NCBI GenBank assembly: GCA_949358305.1
Contig: OX442315.1
Location: forward strand, 31,398,427 to 31,462,426
DNA: 64,000 bases
From: Strigamia acuminata
Lineage: Eukaryota > Arthropoda > Chilopoda > Geophilomorpha > Linotaeniidae
Direction: 5' to 3'
Shown here: one piece after another, positions 1 through 12,485 of the stretch
Layout: every line of letters starts with the position of its first letter
How positions within the stretch are numbered: the first letter of the stretch is position 1
The notes under the pieces: model-generated
Database searches by the model: none
The model's input: the letters and a program-made list of their open reading frames with translations, nothing else
What the model was told of the DNA's origin: nothing
Position numbers and translations under genes: made by a program

Positions 1-1952
1 TAATTATAGCATTCATGTTTGCATTTTTTGGGCAATTTTTTCTTTCTTATTTTTTTTAATTTTTCTTTATATACCTATATAAACTATACATATTATTATG
101 CTCGTGTTGTCAAAGAGGAAAAAGATATATATTTTTTTTCAGATATTACTAGATAAAAATTAATTTACAATGAATCACAAATGACAAATAAGTTTGATAA
201 GCACAGAAATGGAACTTGTCACTGTTATTTTTAATTTAAATTGATATAAAACGTTAAAATTTTGATGGGTAGTAAAATTGATTGGATCAAACATACCTAA
301 TCACACATCGATGTCGATAAAAATATAAAGGCTAAAAAAATGGCACAAAAAATTTCAAATGTATAGCAAATTTTACAAACTATGCAAAGCACATTACTCA
401 ACATTTGATGAATGGTAAAGCGAACAGGAGTCATGGAAACTTCCTACACAGTCGTGAAAAAAGGATATCCAATTTTTAAACCAAATCTAGTTTACATCAG
501 TCAAGAGTTATTTTTTTACTACAAAAAGAAGATGATTTTTTTTTGAAAATGTATAAAATTTAAAAAGTGAGAAATTATAAGCTTGAATTCCTTTAATATT
601 TCTCATTAGAGAGTTTGCGCGATGTTGTAACGCTCGCTATTGTAGCAATGAGACGAGTTATCATAGGTTTTCTTTAAAGAAATTCGATGCTTTTACTGTT
701 TTAATTGTTTGTATTCATGCACACTCCCACAAAATCCATAATTATAAGGAAAAGTACATGGCGCAAACTCTCTAGTATCATGTATTGCCAATCCAGACAC
801 TTGCAAAAGCAAAAATCCCATTACAAACACTACAATCTTGTATTTTTTGAAATTTTAGAGAAAAAAATAATAATAGCAAATTTAAATTTTTTAAAAAAAA
901 TTAAAAAAAAAATTTCCACTTCTTATGCATTTCGTTAACCAGGATCCTGCAATAAACAGAGTATGCATAACCATCTGTCAATAATAAAAAAAAATTCTTT
1001 TGGCTAATTGAAATTTCAAATTTCAAAAAAGATGAGGCACTGAGGAAGTTGATGCATTAATACCATCCAAAATACCTTACATTAGACAAAACTTTAAGCT
1101 CTTTCCAACTAAATCCTACCAAAATAGCTAATTTCCATAATAATACAATACCAAAAAAAAAAATATTAAATTTTATTTTAAAATTGGAATGTTCAGCAAT
1201 GACTAAAATAAAAATAAAAAATAAAATAAACCAGCACAAATATTCCAGGCCATTTTCACCTAGCTGCCCTAAAACATGTTGAAACTAACATATATTACAA
1301 TATTATTCACAAATAGCAGAAATATATTCTTCGCCATTTTCCTCAGTGCCTTAAATTCAAATTTCAAACACAAAAACAAAAAAAAAAAATCAAAACAGAA
1401 CAAAAGGACAAAGTAATATGGCCAAAGTATATAATAATAATAATTAACTATAGAAAATATTAATATTAATAATTATAATAGCCTCTGGTGTTTACGATAT
1501 AAACAAATCCACGTGAAGGTTGTAGTTCGTATTTGACATCATTCGCAATACATTTTTTTTAATTAACCACAGCTGACCTTCAATCAAAAGGCACGAATAT
1601 ATATATATATGTATGTATATATATATATATATATTTGTATATTTTTTTTTAAAATTCATTTTCTATTATATCACAAAAAGGACTCCAAAAAAAGAAACGA
1701 AAAAATAAGACCACATGGAACCTTTTACTATATCTGTAATAAATTAAATAAAGTATTGTTTTATTATTTTGAGGGGCCATCAACTTTTCTTGCTTTTTTT
1801 TTCTTTTCCATAAAAAAAAAATTTTTCAAAAAAAAGTGTCCTCAGATTCCGCTTCTCCAAAAAAATGAACCGGGTGATTAGAAAAAACTAAGTATGAAAT
1901 TATTATTTATTTATTCTTCTTCCATTACTAAATTTTATTATTCCCGGAAGTC
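1..1952. other. AT-rich 3' flank of Hr39
   Basis: No gene is recognisable here. The stretch is very AT-rich with poly-T/poly-A runs and a TATATA tract near 1598-1632. It lies downstream of the minus-strand Hr39 stop codon. AATAAA-type signals on the minus strand occur close to that stop (plus-strand TTTATT near 1905-1915), so the Hr39 3'UTR may be short. The open frames at 705-938, 1057-1239 and 1609-1881 are low-complexity and do not look coding. A short inverted-repeat element lies at 609-772 and is listed separately. Confidence 0.5.
609..772. mobile_element. MITE-like element with TA target duplication
   Basis: The 12-bp ends GAGAGTTTGCGC (609-620) and GCGCAAACTCTC (761-772) are perfect inverted repeats, and each is flanked outside by TA (607-608 and 773-774). 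Just inside, ATGT on the left mirrors ACAT on the right, so the terminal inverted repeat is slightly longer. The 164-bp body has no coding capacity. TA duplication with short inverted ends is typical of non-autonomous Tc1/mariner-type elements. The superfamily is inferred from the TA flanks only. Confidence 0.6.
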
Positions 1953-4900
1953 TCAGTGTTCGCCACGAAGCAATTCGATGAGCAAGTTGAAACTGGGAAC
2001 TTCTCCTTCCCTGTGTTTGACGGAAAGAGATTCTTTGCCTATCAAACATGTCCGTTTCAGCTCGGGAATTCGTAAGAGTAACTCTCCGAATTTGCTCGGA
2101 TGTAGAGGATAATGAGATAGTGAATAACTTTGTAGCGCTTGAATCACTTTCTCTTGTGACTGACGCACCGATTCGGGTTGCTTTAACCCAGTTACATCTA
2201 CAAACAACAAACAAACAAACAATTAGCTTTTGAAAAATATAAATAAACATGGAATTGTACAAAAATTATTCCGAATTACCTGAGGTCAACAGAATAATGA
2301 CTTTGAGACAGACATATTCATACTGATCAATTCGTAAACGTCGAAGATGTTCAGTTAAATTAAGCATCCGCTCAATCACATGATCGAGTCCAATGGTTCT
2401 CGCTTGGCCTAAATTGAGTGATTTTCCCAGAGACACGCGTATCTCGTCCGGTGTCGGGATAGAGCGAAAACAACAGCTGAGCAATAGCAATTCACACCAC
2501 GAGTTGAGCAGAAGACAGATTTGGTCATCAATCTTTCAATATTAAGTTACAAAACACAATCATTAGTCCAAAAAACGCATCAAACAAACACATTTTAACT
2601 CACCTGAATATTCCGAAAGAGAGGAAGGCTTTTACACCACTTGACAATTTTGTACAAACGATGATCTGCGATGTTGCACAAATTGCTAAAGAAATCCGGG
2701 CCCCTTTCAGCACTCGTACAGCTTAACGGTTCACCCATTTTTTCCGCTTCGCCTTCGCTATAATGCCACAAATGTTCAACCGACATAATTTCCTAATGTC
2801 AACAAATAAAAAAACATCAATTTCCCCATTTATTAAATAAAAAAAAAAAAAACTATTCTCAAAGACCTGTATTAGCACTGGTATCGTTGGTTCGTGGCCG
2901 CCACCACGCATGTGTTTCGACGCCACGTCGGCTCCGTGATTCAACCGTAAGCTCAAATCTTCGGCGATATCGATGAGTCCGTCTCCGAGGGAAGCGCCAG
3001 CTTCCATTAATTTCCCATCGTGCATCATCGTTGATGGAAGAGTATACGAACACTGGTAAGTGCTTCTACCACCCCGAGTCCGGTCCTCGCGAATAGCTGT
3101 CACATGTCAAAAATACACATTACTCTTTACAAATCCCAAGCCCGATTCACCTCCGCACCTTCCAATTTCATTCCCATTTTGAGGCACTTGTCAAATCGAC
3201 AAGCCGGACACTTCTTCCTCGTATTTACAGATACTGGGCACGTCGCTCCGCGTAAACACAGATAATTCTTTTTATTCTGAACCGTACGCTTGAAAAACCC
3301 TTTACAACTTTCGCACGAAAAGATGCCATAATGAAAACCTGAGATTTTATCTCCACATATAGGACAGGGACTGAAAATTAAATTAAAAATTAATAAATTA
3401 CGGTAAATAATTTAAATAAAATTAAAAAAAATACCTATTAATCAGCTGTTGCCTCGAAATGCCAGCTTGGCCAGCCAGGGCTGCATGCTGCGATAAATCG
3501 CCACCGAAAAGTTTATCGTCATGGGCATCACAAACCACTACAGAGTTCTCTAGCGCAGACTCGGTTCCCGTAGCAGCCAAATGGCCTTGGAGGTGATGTT
3601 TGGATGAAAAGTGAGAGGTTGAGGGGTCGCCAGGACTTGCACAAGCGATGAGAGATGGATGCCTGCTCTGAACGGGGCTCTGGTTCGGCGAGAAAGGAAT
3701 CGAACTAGACCCCGAAGGACTGCCCACGGATGAATATGGAGACGAGTAAGGAGAGTCTTGACTCGTCACGTGTCGCGACTGCACCGGACTCTGACTGGGC
3801 GAGAATGGAGTAGTGGATGTGGTGGTTGTCGTCGATGTGGTCGTCTCCTGACTGTTCACATGCCGAGGACTAAGACTCTGTGAGTAAGGTGAGCCCACGT
3901 TTGACATGTGCCTCGACTGGATTGGCGACTGTGTAGGCGAGTAGAAAAGATGTTTCGCCAGCTCAGGACTGGATGATGATGAGTATGAGTGGCCATTCAC
4001 GTGACGTGCTTGAAGGGGACTTGCCTGCAAAATCATCATTAATAATTACAACAATTTTACAGCAAAACAGTCTCAAAGGGAAATAAATATATTTTTATGG
4101 TCAAAAATGTAATTTTAGACAGAAAATATAAAATTTTAGACAGAAAATATAAAATTTTAGACAGAAAATATAAAATTTTAGACAGAAAATATAAAATTTT
4201 AGACAGAAAATATAAAATTTTAGACAGAAAATATAAAATTTTAGACAGAAAATATAAAATTTTAGACCGAAAATATAAAATTTTAGACAGAAAATATAAA
4301 ATGTTAGACAGAAAATATAAAATTTTAGACAGAAAATATAAAATTTTAGACAGAAAATATAAAATTTTAGACAGAAAATATAAAATTTTAGTCAGAAAAT
4401 ATGAAATTTTAGACAAAATGTGGAATTTTAAGCAGGAAATGTGAAATATTTGATGGAGAATGAAATTTTAAATGGAAAATGAAATTTTAAATGGAAAATG
4501 AAATTTTAGATGGAAAATAAAATTTTAGATAGAAAATGAGATTACTAAAATGGAATTGCAGGCTTTTAAGTTGAAAAATCAATTATTGGTCAAATAACAA
4601 ATAAAACTGCATTTCCACCGATTTTTCTTATACCTGTGGTGTGAAATAATGAGCCGCTGGACTCGCAGCGTCTGGTAATCCAGTAATGATCGGATGATTT
4701 AACCCCGTAGCCGCTAAATGTCGGGGCTGCACAGGACTCTGATTTTGCGAATGTGATCTGGACGAATATGGACTGACTGGCTTTAGCATAGAATTTTCAG
4801 CCACAGGCTTTCGTTGATTTAGAATCGGTTCATCTTTGTCACTTCCATTAACCGACATGGGGCTGCCCGGTTCCATAATCATCGTGCTCGGCGATTTACA

Positions 4901-5450
4901 GCTATCTTCCGTCAACGTAGACGGCGTTTTCGTCCCACCATCGCAGCTGAGCAAATCATCGTCCGACAACTCTCCTTCCCACGACATCGGTCGTTCTTGA
5001 TCGTTAGCTGCATTTACCGGAACCGGTGGTGTTACATTGGGAGCAATTCGTTGTTTTTTCACGCGAAGATTGACAACTCCGACGTGACCTTTAAATAAAA
5101 AAAAAAAATCCCGATTACAATCTTTGTTTTTCCGCTTCCTTTATTTATTTATAACAACGTCTAGACATTTATTAATGAAATAAATTTATAAATCTACCAT
5201 TGACTATCGTTTTATCGGTCTCCTGAACAGTTTCTATTACGCCTTCATCTCCAATCACGACTTTCTCAGTAATAACACGGCCAAGCTGCCGAGTTTCGAC
5301 ATCCAAAGACCCGCCTTCGCAAGATGCGCCGTCACCAGTGACAGGCCGATGAAGAACGCGCGGAGATGCCGTTGGAGTGCCGACTTGTGGCCCCATCCAC
5401 GGAGGGCAGTCAGCACTCGTTTCTGGGCTCGGATCGCCGGTCACGTTCAT
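1953..5450 (-). CDS. Hr39: Nuclear hormone receptor Hr39 (FTZ-F1 family, NR5B)
   Basis: Ligand-type transcription factor of the FTZ-F1/Hr39 group, acting on DNA in the nucleus. Coding exons in order: 5198-5450, 4634-5088, 3435-4024, 3159-3370, 2867-3096, 2604-2792, 2280-2532, 1953-2197. Phases join cleanly to give about 808 aa. The two-zinc-finger DNA-binding domain (about residues 433-503) begins [14 protein letters not shown] and contains the P-box [10 protein letters not shown]. It is followed by the FTZ-F1-box-like [15 protein letters not shown]. The ligand-binding domain fills the C-terminus (about 590-808), with [19 protein letters not shown] and the terminal [12 protein letters not shown]. 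These match Drosophila Hr39 closely from memory. The long N-terminal region is Ser/Pro-rich and carries repeated SPxQxRH motifs. The ATG at 5450 is the first in frame. Non-coding 5' exons probably lie further right. Family assignment is firm; the first exon is less so. Confidence 0.93.
4111..4411. repeat. 21-bp minisatellite in Hr39 intron 2
   Basis: About 14 nearly identical head-to-tail copies of a 21-bp unit (ATTTTAGACAGAAAATATAA plus A) lie in the intron between the second and third Hr39 coding exons (4025-4633). Variants are single-base changes, e.g. ACCGAA near 4266, ATGTTAG near 4300 and GTCAG near 4392. From 4412 to about 4545 the array decays into shorter, diverged GAAATTTTAAATGGAAAAT-like units. 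Because 21 is a multiple of three, both strands stay open through the array. Those frames are a by-product of the repeat and not genes. Confidence 0.95.
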
Positions 5451-7060
5451 AATTTCGCCAATTATTCACTTCTATATTCAATCTCAGCTGTAGTTGGCAC
5501 TATACATTATCACTGTTTTCTCTTCCCGATTCAAACCTGCAAATTAATGAAAAGAATTGAGTAACGGTGCATCATCCCCCGCGACTCAAGACATTTTTTA
5601 TTTTTATTTTTAAACGAAAATTTGACACGGCATTCCTTGAAAATGATTCACAACTCGCGCAGTTGGGTGTGTTAAACGTGGGCGCTAACGGACGAACATT
5701 ACACCATTACAAATAACAAGCTAATAAGCAGTAAACCACTCTAACCACTTGTTACTGACCGTTTCAATTATCCAATTTCATTGTAGAAAAAAATAAAATA
5801 AAAACAAAATAAATCATTCAACTCCGTCGTATATTTTTTTCTTTACATTTTTATTACACAATTTTAAGCCTAAACCTTCAGTTTATTACACGTTATCATG
5901 CAGCACCGTACTTAGGCTTAACACGCTTTATTTTATTCCCAATAAAGTGTGACTGGCTTCTATTATTACAGTCGTTTTAAGCCTCGCGACAATTCACACT
6001 CACAATTCAAACTCCTCGCGAAGCACATGGATTTAACAAACGTGTACTGGAAATAGAACGATGCTAATAACTTAAAATCACTCGAGCATTTCATCTCCCC
6101 AGTTCCGAAATAAATAAATTAGGTAGCGGCAAGGAACCGATACGACCGGTTCAGTAAAAAGTGCCCGGACTATTTCCTCTAGTTTAATCACATTGTATTT
6201 TTAAGCGATAATTCACGTTTCTAATTAAAACCTTGTTTACTACACATAAATGCGAAAAATAAATAATTTCCCTCTTAAATTCCAAATGTCCACACTTTAT
6301 TCCAATCCAAAAAATAAAATTATAAATATAAACAAAGAAAAACAATTAAAAGATGCCCATCATTGATCGTCTAGTTTTACCTCATCCAGATACATAACTA
6401 ATCCACTATAAAAAAATAACAACCTTTCTTAGAATGTGTACATACCGTAAGCTCTTACCATAAAAATATTTTACTGTTTACACACTCAAATAATGTCCTT
6501 GAATTAATACGACAAACAGGTGGCAATTTATTCGATCAAATTTCACCCCTTCATTTTTATTTATTTATTCATATATATATAAATTCCTCAAATAAAATAA
6601 TAATTAAAAAAACATTTTTTATTTCTGTCCAATCAAATTCCATAACCCCATTTTACCGCACAAATATTTTCCCCCATTATTTTACATAAAAACATCTTAA
6701 CCCTTTGATTAACCTGGATTCCATCATTTTTCTTTTGACACGGTTTCTTTCTTAAAACTAAATTAGGCCTGGACTATTTTTTTTTCTAAACTCTTAACTA
6801 ATCATCAAAACAATAGCCTTTCGAGGACATTTTAAACGTGGGCGTTCCCTCCAATAAAAATTAACTTTTCTCTCAAATAACAACATCGACAACACAAGGA
6901 AAAAATATTTATTTACAAAAACAAAAATTCCAACCCGGAACTTAAAATTTTAAAATTCTACAAAACATCATGCCTTGAAATTCCACAAAAAAAAAAAAAA
7001 ACCAAAAAAAAAAAGAAAATTAAAAAACCAAAAAACCAAAAAAAGTTGTGGTCAAATCAA
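5451..7060. other. Hr39 5' flank or intron, no gene seen
   Basis: No coding region can be supported. On the minus strand a T-rich tract followed by AG near 5537-5539 is a plausible acceptor just upstream of the first Hr39 coding exon, so the interval is probably a 5'UTR intron or the proximal promoter. The sequence is AT-rich with scattered homopolymers (for example 6985-7045, an A-rich run). Confidence 0.4.
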
Positions 7061-7066
7061 GGCAAT

Positions 7067-7160
7067 TTAAGACCCGCTATTGTGAACTACTTTGGCGCTG
7101 ATGGTCAGCGAGTTGTCCTCCTTGAATACCGCCACAATCTCAGTGGGTGGTGTTAAATTA
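7067..7160 (-). other. Orphan coding-like segment (possible terminal exon)
   Basis: Within AT-rich DNA, the minus strand carries about 30 sense codons ending in TAA at 7067-7069. They read TPPTEIVAVFKEDN followed by SLTISAKVVHNSGS. Third positions are mostly G/C (GTG GCG TTC AAG GAG GAC AAC), unlike the surroundings. A minus-strand AG just upstream (about 7161-7162) could be an acceptor. A minus-strand interval with a strong T-rich acceptor at about 7491-7496 and a GTATAAG donor near 7360 could be the preceding exon and would join in phase. I do not recognise the product, and no start codon is found. The plus strand is also open here, so strand is uncertain. Confidence 0.3.
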
Positions 7161-7559
7161 CTTTACTATGTCCTTTCATTTTATTATGATTAACTCGATG
7201 CTACGACACCCAATTTCCCTCCATTCAACACAAAAACGTGTTTAAAAAAATGTAAACAAAACGAAAAACACAAAAACACAAAATCATGTTCTTATCCATC
7301 CACCCACCAATCAAATTTCATCTCATTTCTTTGACTTACGATACTTACACTTATACCTCGCTTGAACCCATTCATTCCTCCGAAAATGTCCACACGACAG
7401 CTCAGTTTGTTGATAATCGGCCGATAAAATCCCCGATCCTTAAACCTCAAATTAATTCATCAATCGCAATCCAATGTCAGTACATCACACCTGAAAAGAA
7501 AAAAAAATACAAAATATAAAACACAAAAACCACAAAACCATATAGAATTTTTTTTCACT

Positions 7560-9300
7560 CGTATTATTCCACCTTACCGCCAACGAACCACGATTCACCA
7601 CACTCACCCCTCCCGACCGTTACAGGTGGGTCTGTTTTCATTACACTTCCACCGATCCACCCTCGACCAGTGGACCCAACCGCAAGAGCACCAACCCAAA
7701 CAAAATGGCTTCTAAACTAAAATGAGTCATTGCCAAAATTTAAAAAAATAGAAAAATGTTCGCGTTGAAATGCATCGCGACACGAAATCATGCGAAAAAT
7801 CCACATCCGCCATCGTTAAAATGGAATCCCATTGAGACAAGAGGAAAAATAAATCACATTTCATCTCCATTTTGTTTTTGTTTTTCTTTTTTTTTTTCGA
7901 ATTTTTTAACGACATTTTTTTTTTAAATCGATGGAAGTTACCTTTTGTATTGTCGTTAAAATTTTTTGTAAATCATCATCTGTGTAGATGCTTTTTCGTG
8001 TATCCAAAGTGTGGAATAATCGAGTGAGTCTGGTGGGATGCAGCCGCCATTCTGCCTCCGAGCCAAGAGCCACGCATACTTTCACTGGGCCCTGCCAAGG
8101 TCAAGCTTACCTGTCGGCGTGGGGCCCATTTATGAATGAGGTCACACGTTAGACTTGACTCGCCTCTTTCCTCACTACGGTTCAAAATCTCACCGATAGT
8201 TTTTCTTTCTTTCTCTTTTTGAGTTCGGGTTCCCAGATTTGAGCTTTTAGAATAGGACGGGGCAAGGAAAATGGAATTTTTTCATAAAAAATTTCAAATT
8301 TGGTCTGAAAAGTTGGGAAATTTTCAATTTTGGACTGAAAAATTTGGAAAAATTAAATTTTGGTCTAAGGAAATTTAATTCTTACCAAAAACACTCAATT
8401 TTGACCTAATAAATCAACATCAACCAAAATAAATGCTTTTTTAACCAAGAAATCCAATTTTTACCGCCAAATATTCAATATTTATCCCAAAAATCCAAAT
8501 GCTATTCAATTTTAATACAAATATTCAAAATTGACCCCCCTAAAGAAAACCAATTTCTCGAGAAAACTTACAAATTTTTCTAAAAATAATTTCAATTTTG
8601 ACCTAAAAAAAAATTCATTTCTTCATAAAATTTCAATTTTTCTCAACAAAATTAAATTCTGACCCAAAAACATTCAATTTTGACCTAAAAAATTCAATTT
8701 TTTTCTTCCGATTAAAAAAGATTTTTCCTTCTATGTTACACATAATATAAAAACTCCTAAAGCACTAGACAAACATAAGTCCTAACCTTTCACGTGACAA
8801 CAGACAACCATCTTCTACATCTGCACACGTGTATCTCTGATATTTTTAAAAATCATAAAAATGACTCAGTTTTTGGCCTTTACAAACCGTTTTGATTACT
8901 TCACCGAATCTATAGATTACTCACCAATCTTTCCCCAACAACTTTTACTTTCACACCGCTGATAATCGATACAAATCACCACTTTCCCTTTGATTAAAAA
9001 TCCAAATTTGTCACCTCATTTTCCCACACGCAAAAATTTAATTACAAAATGACAAAATGTGAAAAATGCACCAACAACTTCCGTCCACACAATGGCCTCT
9101 TTGAACATTCGTTGCGTTGACCCACTTTCTACCCACATCCACACCCTGCCAGGCTGGCAGCGCCTATTCCTACGAACATCGTCGTTCAGCTACGTTGCCC
9201 AAGCGACTGGACTTGGCCCAGTAACGCCTCAGCTAATCAACAAACTTCATCTTCCATACCTCTATAACCCCCAAAAAAATAAAGACTCGATTATGAATAA
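7560..9300. other. GC-richer islands, possible Hr39 5' exons or promoters
   Basis: Several islands richer in G/C than their surroundings lie at about 7590-7690, 8030-8180 and 9080-9270. On the minus strand, good splice donors appear at the downstream edges of two of them (GACAG followed by GTAAGCTTGACC near 8110, and AAAG followed by GTAACTTCC near 7941). They could therefore be alternative non-coding first exons of Hr39. Open frames in them are short and unrecognised. Transcript data would be needed to prove this, so it is an inference from splice-like edges and composition. Confidence 0.3.
8270..8710. repeat. Degenerate AATTTTGACC-type tandem repeat
   Basis: A poorly conserved repeat of 20-30 bp units built around CAATTTTGACCTAAAAAATT (variants AATTTTGGTCTGAAAA, CAATTTTTACC, AAATTCTGACCC) runs through this interval. 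It looks like an old decayed minisatellite. There is no coding content. Confidence 0.6.
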
Positions 9301-9304
9301 ATAA

Positions 9305-12300
9305 ATAAAATTAATAAATTCTGTCTTTCTTTATGTAATTCGATGCTGTTGTGATGAAAAGTATTTCTAAACGACGACCAACCAGATTCGTGTTTATGCG
9401 GCCTTTGACTTTTGTCTCAATTCAAAGCGTGGGCTCCTTCGTACTTTGGACTTTGGTAACTCTCAACGTGCACTATGGGAATAGAACGATTAGAGAATGC
9501 CAGTCTACGTTTACAGGAATGTGATATATACAATGAATTCAAATCTAAAACCCCATATCTAATCTCCGAGCGAAAACAAAAACAATAATCTCGTTACAAA
9601 ACTTCAAACAAAACCAAAAACCAAAATCTGGGTTACGATCCTACCGAGAGCAAAATGAAAATGACGTCACAAATTATCCCTGCACCATCACAGCGATGCA
9701 ACTTCCCAACGTCATAACCACGAATAAAACACAATCGATTGAAAAAGCTAACATTTTAGTAAAACAAAATCAGAAATGTATAATCATAACCTATTCTCCA
9801 ATCAAAATTGAAAATATAACCCCGAAAATTCAGATCGGATTGCCTAATCCCACCGCGCAACGTTCCAACGAAATACAAATCATAATATTGTAGGAAATGA
9901 ATTCACGACTCCAGGTATTACATCACAAAAAAGCTTTCCCAAACCACCAAATATTTGCAAAGTAAAAAAATAAAAATAAAAATCAAGGTTAAAAGCAAAG
10001 ATAAGGCCCTAATTTAATTCAGTCTGGTTTGGTTATGTCAATAGCCTGAGTCTCAAGCCAGGGAACTCCGTACAACCTTTGTGTGAAATTTTGGGCATTT
10101 GAACCATTGCCAACAACAGCAGCAGCAGGAGCATCAAGGCCAGATTTTCTAGGCTCAAGGTCTCCATTAAACTGGCAACGCACTTGCACACAGACAGACA
10201 CTTTAAATTTAATAAAAAATAAATTAAATTAACCAAAATACAAAATTAAATAAATTAAAAAAAAGTACTAACACACAACCGGCCTCAAAAATCCTCTAAT
10301 TTTAAAGCATTTCGTTCAATGAAAAGAATAGACATTGTTTCTCCAGTCAAGGTTATGTATTGGTCAGTCAGCCTCAAGTGAATTTCATTGTCGTTATGCC
10401 AGAATAAACATCTTAATAAGCGATTCCGATAAAACCCATAATTCAATTGTTTTCCTGTTGAACATATATCTCAATAAACATTCATTACGTCATCAATTAG
10501 TGCTTACATTGTTTAGTTTAGGTTTAATATCCCCAGTTTGGAGTTCCTTAAGTGTAAAACAACCATTTCTGGAACTTTACTTTTGTTTTTGTGTTGTAAT
10601 GTGCTGAATTTCTCATCTTTTTTTCAAAACATACCTGTAGTTAATCACAAACCCCATTTATCAGCTTTTGAAAGGAATTTTTAATTATATATTAAATTAA
10701 TCAATCACTACAGTGAGTTATGGTGTTAACTAGAATTAAACCATTAAAATCCACATTGTTGTACTGCTGAACATGCCTGAATCACATGGATGTCTCATAT
10801 GCCATTTTAGCTGCAGCTTGCAATATTAAAGTTTCTTGAAACGTCTTAACTATAATTTTCGCCCGATATCTTGATGCCAAAAATCCCTGTCTGCGTCACA
10901 AACACATGGATGGATTTTAGAAATAGTAAACATAATAATAAGCCGTGTTTTAAGTGTTTTCGGTGTTTGTGTTTTTGTATTTTTATATTTTGTTAACAAA
11001 ACAAAAACACAAGCAGGAAAATACAATTTTAGACTTGTTTTCGTGTTCAAAAATGGAATCTTTTAGTGTTGAAATTTCAAATTTGACATTCATGACATAC
11101 TGTACTATAAATATAAAACTTGAATGAATTATCAGATATTCTTAATAAACAAATACTGTTTGCTAGCCATAAGGTGAAAATCTTGTGAAATTGTTATTAA
11201 ACACTAGAAGAAGTAATAATTTACAGCAAAGTGTTAACTTGATCTTTAATTTGATGAATGATCGTGTTGGAACTTATTTTCTAGTGTTTAAAAAAAAATT
11301 ATTTTGATCTTTTGGCTAACTGACAAACCAAATGACCTTGAATTGTTCAGGGAAAAAATGTAAAATATCCTTTAGTCTCAAATTCTGAATCGAATTACTC
11401 GAATAAATAAAAGACATTTCATTTGACAGTCACGTGCCTTGTAATTTAGGCCTAAAATGAAGTTTTTTGTTTGGCTCTTTAATCACTAGTTAACCTTAAC
11501 CCTAATATCACAAAATAATAACATACTAGCCGATTTTCTATGTTTTTTTAAAAAAAAGGGATTAAAAAAACGTAAAATGTTCAATTTCTAAATATTTTTT
11601 TTCCATTTTGAGTGATCAAAAATATTATTTACTATATATTCTGATATTCCATTTAGTTTGTAAATATTCAATATCAGATTGCAGCATAACTTAGGAAAAA
11701 ATTCTACTGTAATGCAATCCTTCAAAAATATAAAATATAAAAATATGACTGAAAAAATATCAAAACTTGTTTACAATTGTTGAAATGAGTTGAAACGAGT
11801 AAACAATTACGAAATTCATTGTAAGAAAAAAAAATTTTAAGTAAATGACAAAACCATTGGTGTTTAAATTGAAATTTGATCAAGTCCGAGTGAGGGATTC
11901 TCGCGATTCATGGCGTAAAAGATTGCATTCACGTTTTAGGCCTATACAAGAACGAGCAGAGCGAGATATAGAATGGGACTTACTTTTTCCGACGAATAAA
12001 ATCAATACAAATCCACTTCGTATCCAATGGATAATTTTTCACTCGACGGAAACAAAGCGCACGAATAGAAAATTTCTATTGGTTTTAACCTAGTTATTGT
12101 GTGGAAACGCAAATACACCAATACAGTCGCATATCGACTTTCGACTAGTTCTAGTTGTTAGGCGGCGCCCAAGTTCAGGCAAAAGCTCAACTTTCGCCAT
12201 TATGGCGCTCCGGAGCCAGAACAATAGCGCCATACAAATTTTCGCTTTTATCTCATTAAAAAAGGAATTAAACATCACAACATAATTCTGATAAGTGTAT

Positions 12301-12485
12301 TAAATATAAAAGAATTATTAGACAATTTTTAATTAATCAAACGAGGCTTTAAAATGTCTTAAAAGCCTGAAACGTAAAAAGAGGCATAAAGTCGCTAGTC
12401 GAAGCGCCGTAGTATTTGTATTTACAGTGACAGTGACCTGAAGAACCTTGACAAGGTCAAGGTCAGTTTCTAGCCGACCAACTGA
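9305..12485. other. Intergenic AT-rich DNA between Hr39 and DUSP12
   Basis: No gene can be assigned apart from the weak coding-like segment at 10019-10185. An ATG-initiated 82-codon frame at 11845-12093 (+) and overlapping frames on both strands at 12090-12285 have no recognisable domain. The interval 12130-12250 is GC-richer and contains the near-palindrome around 12198-12235 (GCCATTATGGCGC to AATAGCGCCAT), just upstream of DUSP12. It is probably promoter DNA. Confidence 0.4.
10019..10185 (-). other. Orphan coding-like segment, unidentified
   Basis: The minus strand is open for about 54 codons and ends in TGA at 10019. It contains GDLEPRKSGLDAPAAAVV and LYGVPWLETQAIDITKPD. Composition is clearly protein-like and richer in G/C than the flanks. 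Upstream on the minus strand the tract TGTCTGTCTGTGTGCAAG (about 10186-10203) could end an intron. I could not find companion exons up to 12 kb, nor recognise the protein. It might be a last exon, a pseudogene fragment, or chance. Confidence 0.3.

Noticed and set aside
4057..4444. Long open frames on both strands over 4057-4444
   Set aside because: They are translations of the 21-bp repeat (heptapeptide periodicity) within an Hr39 intron.
11845..12093. 82-codon ATG-initiated frame upstream of DUSP12
   Set aside because: Protein-like in places (RDSRDSWRKRLHSRFRP) but no recognised family and no supporting splice or regulatory signals; left as intergenic.
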